A stretch of 64,000 nt of DNA from Crotalaria pallida (lineage: Eukaryota; Streptophyta; Magnoliopsida; Fabales; Fabaceae). Below, piece by piece: positions 9,585 to 19,510 of this stretch. How positions within the stretch are numbered: the first letter of the stretch is position 1; each line of letters starts with the position of its first letter. The stretch spans positions 80,627,501 to 80,691,500 of the forward strand of contig CM075655.1 in NCBI GenBank assembly GCA_037953625.1. The letters are read 5' to 3'. Below the pieces are notes generated by a model. The model saw nothing but the letters and a program-made list of their open reading frames with translations, was not told the origin of the DNA and ran no database searches. A program made the translations under genes and the position numbers.

Positions 9585-11923
9585 TCATTCCTCAATATCG
9601 GACAAGACAATATTGGCATCATCAAATTCCGGGGCCTCAGTAAGCTCGACAAGAGGATTGGGAAGGTTTTCCGCCTGCAGATCAATCTCAGCCTTAGTTT
9701 CAAGATCAATCAGCTTTCCATTATCAACACTGTGAAAAGGATGAGCTCCGACCACCCTAAACTCAGTTTCTGGATTCAGAATCTGGATTTGCTTGATTGC
9801 TGAAACAAAGGAATCATCTACACTCTTGCTCCAATTATAGAAATTGGTCTCCGCCTTTTTCTTATGAAGAAGAGCTTTCTCCTTCAACTTCCGAGCAACA
9901 ACAGCAGACCTCTCTACTTCAGATTTCAACTCATCCATCCTCTGTTGATTTGTTTGCAACTCCTTCTTCAACGTCTCCTCCACTTCCTTCTTCTTCTCCT
10001 CGGCAGCTTTTTGAGAAACTTTCAAAGAATCTCTCTCCTTGATCAGCTCAGTTTTGTCAGCCTTCAAATTCTCCAATTCATTTTTTACTCGGACCAGTTC
10101 GTCCGAAAGGCTAGCCTCTTGAGCAGCAGACCATTCTCTTTTTGTTCAACATTAAAACCAGAAAAAAGATCACCCGCTTGCTTGGCCAAAAAGTAAGTAA
10201 GGTTTGCACTTCGAAGAAGATATTTCGTCAGAGTCATGTTGCAGCGTGACCACTCGTCGGTGGTGAGAATTCCAAACCGAGAATGGTCAGATTCAGGGCA
10301 GACATACTTGGCAAACCTCTCATCTAATTCTCGGTCCCAAATGGAAGTTTCCGGTGGAGTCGCAGCAGAAGAGGGAGCAGTAGCAGCTCTAGTACTTGTC
10401 CCCTCAACCCTCGGATTCGCCCCCTCAGATACTTTCTCCTTGCCTTTGTCTATTCGTCGGCGACGAGTCTGTTGTTGAGGAGGAGAAGAGACTTGAACTT
10501 GATCGCTTGGGCCCAATGAAACTGTAGCAGCAACAGCTACTACATCAGAAGACGGACGAGGAGATGCCTCGGTCGGAGAAGCAGTAGGAGCAGAAGTACT
10601 CAAGCTTGGGGTGCTTAAGCTTGAAGACCCGGAAGCCACACTCGTTGAGTGGTTTTCCTCTTCTTGCCCCCCTGAAGCAGAGCAGCCATTCGGGATGCCA
10701 TTTTTTCTGCAAAAGAAACATGGTCAGATACAAATAAATCATAAATGTTATAACAGAAAGAGAACAGTTTACCAAGTTCAGCTTTGACATCCGATGAAGG
10801 GATATTTATGATGTCCCTCGTTTCTATCATTCTACAGTTTTTCAAGTAACTCTCAACAGCTCGGCACACCTCTTTCTCGTATTCAGCAAGCTCTTTCCAA
10901 TCTAAGGCGTATGATGCGATCGATCGGTTGAAAAAACTTGCACTCCACTGAAGAGGAAACCGAGGGATTGGTCGCCTTTCGCCAGGACGAGTGAACCAGC
11001 AAACACCGTTGCCAACAAAATTATATTTGAAATAGTAAGGCTTAAAGCCTTTCCAAGATTCGGAGTATTTAGTGAAAAGAGCATATCCATGGCGGGACTT
11101 CAAAGAGACCCAAGGTCGTCGTACTGAACCTTTCTCAAAATAATTGCATTGGGGGGCGAACAGATAGAAAAAAATGGGAAGAGTGCAAGACCATTCCATT
11201 GCCGAACAAAATTGTTGAAAACCTCTTACGAAAGCCCAAGCGTTCGGATGCAGTTGGGAAGGAGCCACTCTCAAGGTACTCAAAACACCTATCTCAAAGT
11301 CAGTAAAGGGCATTCTAATCCCTAGTCGAGTAACCACTTCCTCATAAAAATAGAAATCGGTACTACCCTCTGGAATTTGAGTGTAAACCCTCTCATTCAG
11401 ACCCACTGGACTAATGGAGTACAAGTTCCCAGCGTTATCACCAGAACAAGGAAGAATTATAGCTCGGGTTTGTTCTAGTGAGTCTTCTGTTGAAAGCTCG
11501 GATTGGGTACCAAGAACCTCTCGGTCCACCCAATCGTATTGAGCAGCATCCGGTGGAAATGGGTAGAGTTCAGGATTAGTGATACACTTTCTCTTCATAC
11601 CTGAGGAAAAGGGGGCACACTTGGAGTCAAAAGCAGAAAAACTTAACTATTTCGGATCAAATACTTACGATTACGGTCGGTTGGGGAACACCTCCCTTTC
11701 TGGGCAGAATTTCCCCAAACCAACTGAAACGTCTAATAATACCTCTCTGTAGCTTCCTTAACTTCCTCTGTTCTACCCTCTCGGCAATCCTATAATGAAT
11801 CACACCCTGTCTGAACTCTTTCAAGGTCCAAGGAAAATGCATAGCTATCGGTTTTACACAAATATCGGGGTTCCCTCCTTTGTGTGTTCTTGGTACATCG
11901 GAGTTTACAGATTCCTCACTCAT
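9585..11923 (-). pseudogene. antisense accessory gene (aORF) of element 1, spliced, decayed
   Basis: A gene on the strand opposite gag-pol, as known for Tat elements. Exon 1 (11923-11669) codes MSEESVNSDVPRTHKGG onwards; an intron 11668-11601 (GTAAGT...CCTCAG) follows. Exon 2 (11600-10773) carries the 'putative gypsy type transposon' domain (Pfam PF04195 family, by my recognition): YDWVDREVLGT, PFTDFEIGVLSTLRVAPSQL, HPNAWAFVRGFQQFC, FKPYYFKYNFVG. A second intron 10772-10709 ends TTTTGCAG. Exon 3 holds a low-complexity Ser/Ala/Pro tract, a basic RRRRIDKGKEK (possible nuclear signal), a coiled coil (about 10076-9840) and the conserved tail DDSFVSAIKQ...ENLPNPL, ending at TGA 9585. Defects: phase does not close across intron 1, and there are frameshifts near 10650 and 10135. 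Function unknown. Confidence 0.85.
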
Positions 11924-12780
11924 GATTAACGCAACTTCGGTATCAGCCCTAAGAAGTTAAGTTCAGGAAAACGTAAAGCAAACCTAAGAAACACTACGGC
12001 GATCACTCAGCAAACGACAAAGAGGGGTAAAAAAACTTCGAAAGGCAAAGGGGTATACTCAAACAGTGAATGGGGGTTTAATCGAACCCTAGAAAAATCT
12101 TTCAAAATCAGAGGAGTAGGACCAGAGTTAATGCATGAAAAAGAAAGTGCTAAACACAACATCGATGGCAAAGGACAAAAAACAGTCACATGCAGAGAAT
12201 CTTAAACAGTAAAGAAGAAAGAGGAAATCGCCAGAGAAGAGAAGAAAGGTTGTTACCTGTTAGTGATGAATAATCAAGAAACTGAAGGAAAGAGAAGGCC
12301 GCGGAGGTAGAAATACACTTGATGTAGAGAAGAAAAGCGAAGAGATGGCAAGAACTCCTTTGAAGAACCCTGGCTTCGATGATGAAAATCTCAGAAAAAC
12401 AATGAAGGAAGAAAGAGAAAAGAACTTGAGAGGTTTCTTGAGTTTTAATTAGAACGAATTGGGAGAAAACTGCTCTTTGAAATTTCAGAACTTCCCTCCA
12501 CTATCTCAAAAAGACTTGGGCCGAAGTCAGAAAAAGCCCATTTATGATGAAAATTAAATACGTGGCGCTTCCAGCGAGTTTGAAATCATAACGTTTCATT
12601 TCCCGGTAAAGAGAAGGACACGTGGAAGCTCATGTAGAATTGAAGAGTCACTTCTGGGTCAATCAAACGACAACTCTCATAAAAGCACTAAGATACTCAG
12701 GAATTTCTTTCCATCAACGAGGCTCGGTCGAAAAACAGTTCGCTCGTCTCATTAACTCGGCAGGGCTCAAATCACCCAAC
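11924..12780 (-). promoter_or_regulatory. upstream region of the antisense gene, element 1
   Basis: Non-coding stretch between the start of the antisense gene and the 3' LTR. Read on the minus strand it is the only place for that gene's promoter and leader. It is purine-rich on the plus strand (GAAGAAAGAGAG), as for a CT-rich plant 5' leader. No single convincing TATA box was picked out. The promoter role is inferred from position. Confidence 0.4.
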
Positions 12781-12797
12781 CGAGCTTGGGGGGCTTA
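12781..12797 (+). other. polypurine tract of element 1
   Basis: CGAGCTTGGGGGGCTTA directly precedes the 3' LTR and would prime plus-strand DNA synthesis. Element 2 has the near-identical CGAGCTAGGGGGCTTA at the equivalent place. Confidence 0.8.
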
Positions 12798-13370
12798 TGT
12801 AGTGGACCTTCAATAGGCCGAGCATTTCCCGACCAAAGCTACCTTGGACCGACCGGTTAGACACTGGAACAAGGCATACGGTTGGAAAGTTACACCGAGT
12901 AGATTGGGTTTCTGCAGAGAGGTCACGCGCTAATAAGATTAACCCCGAGCACAAGACTTTCATCCTTATCATTTACAGTCTCACCAAAGCGTAACTACCT
13001 CTCCTAGATTCCCACGACTCTTGGTTAGATAAACACAACATTTGATAAAGTCTATCGCATACAGGATTTACGGATGTTATCTTATCATAACCCTTACGAA
13101 TCCTACTTGAATTCTTCCTCTTCAGAAGCCTTATCAGAACGGCCCATGACACACAGATAATCCCCTATAAGTACCACCATGCTATAGGGGCTAAGGTACG
13201 TCTTCTCATCCCTAAGTTGACACTAGCACACACTTTGTTGACTAGGGAGAACCTGATTATCCCAACTGGATATTCAGAAATCCTAAGAGTCCTACATAAA
13301 TCTCTTTGCTGGGATCACTCTTTGGAGTTTCTACATAGCTTCAAGGTTGATTTTGGTTAAGGACACGACA
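12798..13370 (+). repeat. 3' LTR of element 1
   Basis: A 573-bp LTR, TG...CA, followed by the target duplication GGTAT at 13371-13375. It differs from the 5' LTR at 16 positions and one 5-bp gap. Confidence 0.95.
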
Positions 13371-13791
13371 GGTATTTATTAAATTAATTAAAAAAATTGA
13401 GGAAAAAAACCTTTCACGAAATTGTAAAACTTCTGACAGATCAACATTAATATAAAGTCGGGTGTTATATGTAGTATTCGACACGCTCATTGTCCCTGTT
13501 TAAAATCCATTAAAGACATTAATAAGTGAATAAATAATAAAAAGACTCATGTTAGACAACTCATCTACTTTAAATATTGACTTTGTATTAATCTTCGTAT
13601 TATATGCTAAAGTCACATCAAACAAATGGAGCTAATATCTTGAACCTTGTAAATCAATAATCTGGCATAAATCAAATAATGGAAATAAAAAATTCTAAAG
13701 TAGAAATACTGTTAGCCTATTTATGCTATACAACGATGGCATATGCCAAATATGAGAGGAAAATAAAGTCCCGTAAACAAAAAATAATAAT

Positions 13792-13793
<2 letters not shown>

Positions 13794-13839
<46 letters not shown>
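13794..13839. repeat. (AT)n microsatellite
   Basis: About 23 uninterrupted AT units. The surrounding 13376-14842 is AT-rich non-coding DNA. Confidence 0.95.
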
Positions 13840-13841
<2 letters not shown>

Positions 13842-13994
13842 AAGAAAGTCGTGCAGTGCAACATTTTAGGAAGAAAATATTAAAAAGGTTAAATCTAAAA
13901 TACGTATCATGAAGAAAATATAAAACTTTGTTAATCTTCATCCAATCTTATTCTTCTACAAGATACCCTAGCCAAAGACAAAGCAAATAGAGTT

Positions 13995-14245
13995 AAATAA
14001 TTTTAAAGCAATTAATGAAACTTCTCACCTTTTATTTTGAGATGTGTAGTCATTGCTGTAAAACCTTAACCAACAACAAAGTAAATAAAAGATAATTGGT
14101 TATGTAGTAGACAGAGTGAAAAGTTCAGAGGTAGATAATCTTAAAGAAATAGATGAATCTTCTCATATGTATGTTGAGACGTGTAGCCAATGCCATAAAA
14201 TCCTTACCAACAATCACAAAGAAAATATAAGATGACTATCTATAC
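13995..14245 (+). repeat. two diverged copies of a ~110-bp sequence
   Basis: The segment around 13995-14105 (ATGAAACTTCTCACC, GAGATGTGTAGTCATTGC, CCTTAACCAACAACAAAG) recurs at about 14125-14245 (ATGAATCTTCTCATA, GAGACGTGTAGCCAATGC, CCTTACCAACAATCACAAAG). It is an old local duplication with no coding content. Confidence 0.7.
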
Positions 14246-15389
14246 AACAGTTAAAAAAGAATCATAAATCATCGATTAAAAAAATTGTACGTATACAAAA
14301 TAGTAATTTTTATTTTTGGATGTAGTTTTGGTTCAACTTTAAGTAGGAAACTATTATTTATAATTAATTTTAAATGTTAAATTTCTTTAATCACATTTAA
14401 AATTTGAATTTGAATTTGTTGTTTCTTATCAAGTTAGTCCAAATTGAATTTGCACATAATCAGAGATTCTGATTCAGTTGTTTGTTATCTTATTAGCTGA
14501 ATTTGAATTTGTGTGGCATATTATCATATAAGTTGTTACTTATCTTTTATGTGTTATTATCTAATCGCATATTTTATTTTGAATTATTTTTAAAACAAAA
14601 ATTTATGGGAATTATTTAAATTTTGAATTATTTTTAAAATAAAAAATTGCCAAAATCATGTGGAATCGACACGTTGGCAATTTTTTAATTACATGTATCC
14701 TCTTTTTATAATATATATAATTGATATGATGGAATGTACTTATGTACAAAGATTTTTTTTATAGGCACTTATGTACTAAGTATAAAGCTAGGTAATTAAG
14801 TTGCTAAAGAAGGCATAAATTAATTACTTTGGTTGGGTGATCCTTGCATCTAAGCATGTCAACGGGTTGGGTTTGGGGCATGTTTAACTAATTTCAACCG
14901 CACATCCATTAAGAGGTGGGTGGGTTCGGGTGTGGATTTTGTGACACCCTCAAAATATAATCTCGAGTAATTAAAATATTTAAGCTTTTCACTCGAAAGG
15001 ATATGGACTTGTTAAAGGTAGAAAATATAGGGTTAAATTTTTTTTCCTTTTTATTTTCTAAAAGAAGCGGGTGCAGAAACCAAAAATATTGGATCTAGGA
15101 GAATAGAGTTTATAGTACTATAAATATTGAATCCGGCAATTACTTTGATTGAGAAATCATTTACTCCCACATCGTTTCAAAGCATAGATAGCACACATCC
15201 TTTTTGGTCTACTAGAATATATTATAGTTCATATGTTGAAAACTTAAGTGATGTCATCCAATATTTCATCTAACGTAATTGATACCATGTGAAAATGTCG
15301 TAGCCGAATTCCTTTAAATCATTATTATCAGAGTAGCGGAAATAGTAGGACTATGAAACAGTGTAGTAGTATAAACATAGGTTTGTATG

Positions 15390-15390
<1 letters not shown>

Positions 15391-15424
<34 letters not shown>
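15391..15424. repeat. (AT)n microsatellite in element 4
   Basis: A run of GTAT then AT units inside the solo LTR. Confidence 0.9.
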
Positions 15425-15428
<4 letters not shown>

Positions 15429-15724
15429 ACCAGAAAGTACATAGTCCAGGTCATAAAGTCTCCAGATCCCAAGTACAAGTCCATACTATAATATAAACCT
15501 ACTCAAAAGATAGATCAGTGCTCCAGAGTTCTCAAAAGGTAATATGTACAATAACTACATAACAAAATAAAAGACTCCAGAGTTGATCCCATAACTAAAA
15601 TAGTAAAAGTAGTAGTCTCCTAGTAGTAGAAGCAGTAGCAGTCATCATCATCCATCAACAGAACTCCTCCACAACAGCAGATACACGAGACCCCTGATCC
15701 ACATCACCTATCCTGGGCATGTAC

Positions 15725-16195
15725 CTATGGATCATCATCCCTCCACTGACTCCCGGTAGAATGCTCAACATGCTCGCCTCCGCTCTCGTCCTCGACAAGA
15801 TCCTCCTCAATCTCACCCGACGGAGTAGGTACCCTACCACTGGGTACAGGGTCAGGTGTTGGTGTGACCCTAATAGGACTCGTCGGATCAGGTGAGGGAG
15901 TCTCCTATCGAACGACTCTAGGAGAAAAAGGGTGTGAGCGGACAAGTCTAAATCGAAAGCTATGATAAGAGCGAGCTGGTCGAGTGGGAGGTGGTCCATG
16001 GTAAGTGTAAAAAGGAGGTATATGCGTAGTATAAATGATGGGGATCCTGAATCTACGAGGACGGAACCGGACCAGTGGATTAGGGTGATAGAAGGTCAGC
16101 TCAATCTCACCCTCATACACTGCCCGATGATCCTCATATATCCACACTCCACTAGGAAGTGGGCGGATCTCGATGCAAGCGTTTATCGCGACATC
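15725..16195 (-). pseudogene. short reading frame inside the element 4 LTR, one stop
   Basis: Starting two bases inside the predicted exon (acceptor CCCTTGTAG, AG at 16199-16198), an open frame reads DVAINACIEIRPLPSGVWIY, then an aromatic and basic stretch (FYHPNPLVRFRPRRFRIPII), to an in-frame TAG at 15905. After the stop the same frame stays open as a Pro/Asp-rich, then acidic tail (ETPSPDPTSPIRVTPTPDPV, EIEEDLVEDESGGEHVEH), ending at TAG 15725. About 156 residues in all. An acidic tail after a Trp-containing N-terminus also occurs in the 40355-40029 frame of element 3, which sits in the same place. No start codon is evident in this exon, so translation may begin in the upstream exon. Family unknown. 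Confidence 0.4.
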
Positions 16196-17947
16196 GCCTA
16201 CAAGGGCACAGGGATAAGCAAAACTATACACATAATGGATAGAGCATAAAAGATAAGCAATATAAGCATGAACAAATAGCATCAATTCAGTTAACAATCA
16301 CAATTATCATTTAACAAATACTTGATGCAAGTAGGATGCTCACACTTATTTACAATTAACAAACTGTAAATTGATTAAGAATGAGTGGCATGATGTATGA
16401 GTCTAACTCTCCATCCTAACTCCATCAATCTATGTCACTCTCTGACGTCCATCCTTTACTTCACATATGTACTCAACAGTACGTTGTACTCCTAGTTGCA
16501 CAACATTCGTACATTCCACCCTGAATGTACACGACAAGCTTGGAAATGATACATAACACGCTCCTTGAGCGTCGTCCCGTCGTCCAATACGGAATAATCT
16601 TATCATCAGCGAATTACTCTTGCTGGCCACATCGTCAACTATAATGTGTCATCAAGCGAGCCGTCAGTTAGCACTCCTAGAGGCCCTCCTCATGTTACCA
16701 GAACATGACAGATGATCTAACATCCGAACTCCAGAATGAATGCAATTTAACTTAAAAGAATTGATTGGTATTTCACATTTAATAATGTCTCACATTATTA
16801 ATTCAATAATAATTTATACCATCATCAATCAGTCTTTTTAAGTCTCAGGTCATATGAATGATTAGTACTTCAAGTATAATCTCAATGATTCAGAATTAAA
16901 AATGTTATTTTTAAGTATTTTTGACACTGGTAATCGATTATCATAGTCTGGTAATTGATTACTATGTGTATTTTACCAAGTTTGTACAAAATGCAACCGA
17001 GTAATCGATTATCAAATCGTGGTAATCGATTATCCATGACAGCAGAACACTAAAAATTGGGGTTTTAACATACCATTTTTATTTCTAACCATTTTTAACT
17101 TATTCCAATCATTCATACACATCAAGAATCATATTTTAAACATGCTCCACACCAGAAACAGAATTAAATCACAGGATTCACAAGAGTTCACTTAATCTTG
17201 CATAAATCATGCATTTCAAAATCTCAACATACCAAAACTCAAATTACTCACTCAAGTCATGGTTTCAGGTTCTTAATAGCTTGCATGCATCAATTATAAC
17301 TTGCTCAAATAAATTTTAGAGCACATTTTGGTCTCCAAACCAAATTACTAATTCAACTTAAGCCCTTAGAGTCTTTTGGTGACTCTCTAATCAAAATACT
17401 TGCATTTAAACTCTATCTAGTGTATAATAAGCTTTCCCTTACCAGAACAGAAGTGCTCAAACAGAAACTTCACAGAAAGATAGCTTCCAAATTCGTTTCC
17501 CCCAAAAACCCCTTTTTAGCAGCACATGCAGACCAGATTCGAGCAGGGTCATAAATTCAGAATGTTTGACCACCCAAACATGCATAAAAATTAGGGAAAA
17601 CGATTAGGATTTGTTCTCTGCAACAAGAACAAAAGAATGGAACAAATTTGAGACTCAAGGATTACAGGAGCTTACCAAAATCAATACCTAAAGTCAGCTC
17701 CAGACCTCAGATTTTCAGTTCTGCAGATTTAATGCCTAGACTTTGGAGACTCGATTCTTCTTGCACACTCACTCTCACCTCACGATTCTTATATCTTTGT
17801 AAAGCTCTAGATGTGAGATTCACAACCGTGTATGATTTGTGTATTATAGTTTGGAATCAAAGGAGAACGAGAAGGACGAATTTTTGAACCCTAACAAAGC
17901 AATTTCCAGAAACTTGGCCAAAATGATTCTTAATCCTTCAACAACGA

Positions 17948-17962
17948 AGCTTATATAGCCAA
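17948..17962 (-). promoter_or_regulatory. TATA box of the element 4 LTR
   Basis: Minus-strand GGCTATATAAG (17960-17950), about 260 bases from the LTR 5' end, followed by a leader-like sequence. It is the best TATA match in the unit. Confidence 0.6.
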
Positions 17963-18482
17963 TTCAGGCTTACATGCAGATCGACACGCGTTTCCCACTG
18001 AGATTAGAGGTGGTTTCGTGGCGATAAAGGGATTAATCAAGCGTTGAGTCATCAAACGCACTCAACCATGGTTTAAAAACCATTTTTTATTCTCCTTTTA
18101 CCAAACACATTCATACACACACATTTTTAATCAAAAATTAAATAAAGATAATTAATTATAAAATAAATTTATAATTAACTTTTACTTAATCAGGGATTAA
18201 AAATCACGGATGTTACAGATTTAAGGAGAGCGTATATGAAAAAGTGAAACCCAAACTTATCTTCGTCGGCTTTAATATTTAGTTTAATATTAGGGCGGGT
18301 TTGGGACGGAGCAGATACTTATAATCCCAGAACTGCCTCACCCCATATTTTTAAAGCGAGTTTCGGTTTGGGGAGGTTTAGGTTTCCCCAAATCCAATTA
18401 GAGCGGGTTTTCATAACCAAAATCGGGTCGGTTCAAGCGAGTAACCACGGTTGTGGGTTTAATTGTCATGCTTACTTGCATA

Positions 18483-19501
18483 ACCTTTTCTATTTTAATG
18501 TGAATTGCATTGTGTTAGTTCTCAAATCCCATTTTTAAGATCTCAAACCTCATTTTTTTTTTCGACTGAATCCTATTGGAATTTTTTCTGATAAGCTCAA
18601 GCTGAAAAATGTATTTTTTGGATTGACCTCATTGAAAAATGTATTTTTAAGATCGAAAAATGCATTTTTTTTTACTCGGGAACATTGAAAAAAATTCTGA
18701 CAGGGTATGCTTCTTGTCTATTTCCAGAAGCCCACGTCCACCGATGAGCACAACTGGCCCAAGTTCCACAAGGCCTCATTTTTAGTCCAACAAATTAGAC
18801 TGGCTAGTCATCAACAATGAATCATGTATAACAGCCTTTTTAAACAGAGACTTATTAGTCTGTTTCCTTTGAAATTTTTTTATTTATTATTTTCATTTTA
18901 AAAAACTATTTATAATAATTATAATTATGAACCCATATTTATTTTACAATTTCTATTAATTACAAACTTGATCCCAGAGTTTAAAAAACCATATGGCATA
19001 TGACTTCCAACAATATCTTTCGGTCACTCCCTTTTAATGTTTTATGAGAAAAAAATAATATATTTAGCAATCAGCGTTATTTATATTTCTTCCGTTTTAT
19101 TTATAAGTCATATTCTACACGAATTCTCTATCTTATTTATAAATTACTTTATTTTTTTCTATGAGACATTTATTGCTTCTTTATTACTTTTTTTTTCTGT
19201 GAAATAATACATTTGTGAAATTTTCAATAAAAATTAAGAAAGTAAAATTATAATATTAAAGTATTTTTTTAAAAATTTTAAGAAAAATAAACATCCTCCT
19301 TAATCTTTATAAAATAGTTAAATATGATATACAATACAATTCAGAAAGAGTATTAATAAATTTCAACCATTAAATTTTCATCCCAAAAGTCATCATTGTG
19401 ATGAGAAGTCACATAATCAAATTCCGCCCAAAATCATGCTACATGACACAAGACTTCCTATATATATATATATATATATTTGGCATCAGCCATACACATG
19501 A
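18483..19501. other. AT-rich intergenic DNA with an (AT)n run
   Basis: No gene seen. It contains poly-T tracts and a TA microsatellite at 19459-19480. A CTTCCGTTTTATTTATAAGT-like piece at about 19090 resembles one end of a Stowaway MITE, but no partner end was found. Confidence 0.55.
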
Positions 19502-19510
19502 TAATTCCAC

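Larger units (their letters stand above)
2468..13370 (+). mobile_element. Element 1: complete but defective Ty3/gypsy retrotransposon, Tat lineage
   Basis: A 10,903-bp LTR retrotransposon. Both LTRs start TGTAGTGGACC and end ACACGACA, and the element is flanked by the 5-bp duplication GGTAT (2463-2467 and 13371-13375). Order: LTR, PBS, gag, protease, RT, RNase H, a second archaeal-type RNase H, integrase, an antisense spliced gene, polypurine tract, LTR. The dual RNase H and the antisense gene between pol and the 3' LTR are known marks of the Tat lineage (Retand/Grande-like). The LTRs differ at 16 substitutions (13 transitions) over about 573 aligned bases plus one 5-bp indel. At 1.3e-8 per site per year this would be about 1 My. 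The element cannot encode its own proteins: five in-frame stops and one frameshift break gag-pol. Confidence 0.95.
14940..18217 (-). mobile_element. Element 4: 3.3-kb solo LTR-like unit, minus strand
   Basis: Ends TGTGACACCC...GGATGTTACA with the exact 5-bp duplication GATTT (14935-14939 and 18218-18222). No second copy of the ends or gag-pol lies inside, so it reads as a solo LTR left by recombination; an internally deleted non-autonomous element is the alternative. Orientation is taken from a minus-strand TATA box (17950-17960) about 260 bases from the 5' end. Downstream are a leader-like exon, a donor TTTTGGTAAGC (GT at 17675-17674), a T-rich intron on the minus strand, an acceptor CCCTTGTAG at 16198 and a reading frame. 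Just upstream of the acceptor lies a cluster of perfect small hairpins, for example at 16509-16530 and 16690-16708. Confidence 0.85.
14851..18474. mobile_element. hAT-like MITE (~340 bp) split by a solo LTR
   Basis: The left end TAAGCATGTCAA (14851) and the inverted right end, TAAGCATGACAA read from 18474 on the minus strand, are terminal inverted repeats. They are flanked by CTTGCATC (14843-14850) and CTTGCATA (18475-18482), an 8-bp target duplication with one mismatch. GTCAA termini followed by a GGGTTGGGTTTGG-type subterminal stretch are usual in plant hAT MITEs. Removing the inserted solo LTR and its GATTT duplication leaves about 341 bp. The MITE is therefore older than the LTR. Confidence 0.7.

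Noticed and set aside
13679..13941. Frames of 71-77 codons around 13.7-13.9 kb
   Set aside because: They read through the (AT)n microsatellite (Ile-Tyr repeats) on both strands.
15655..15999. 114-codon minus-strand frame in element 4
   Set aside because: It is a shifted frame across the acidic-tail region; the frame continuous with the upstream exon gives the more protein-like composition.
19081..19180. Stowaway-like CTTCCGTTTTATTTATAAGT
   Set aside because: Only one end is visible; no inverted partner within 500 bp.
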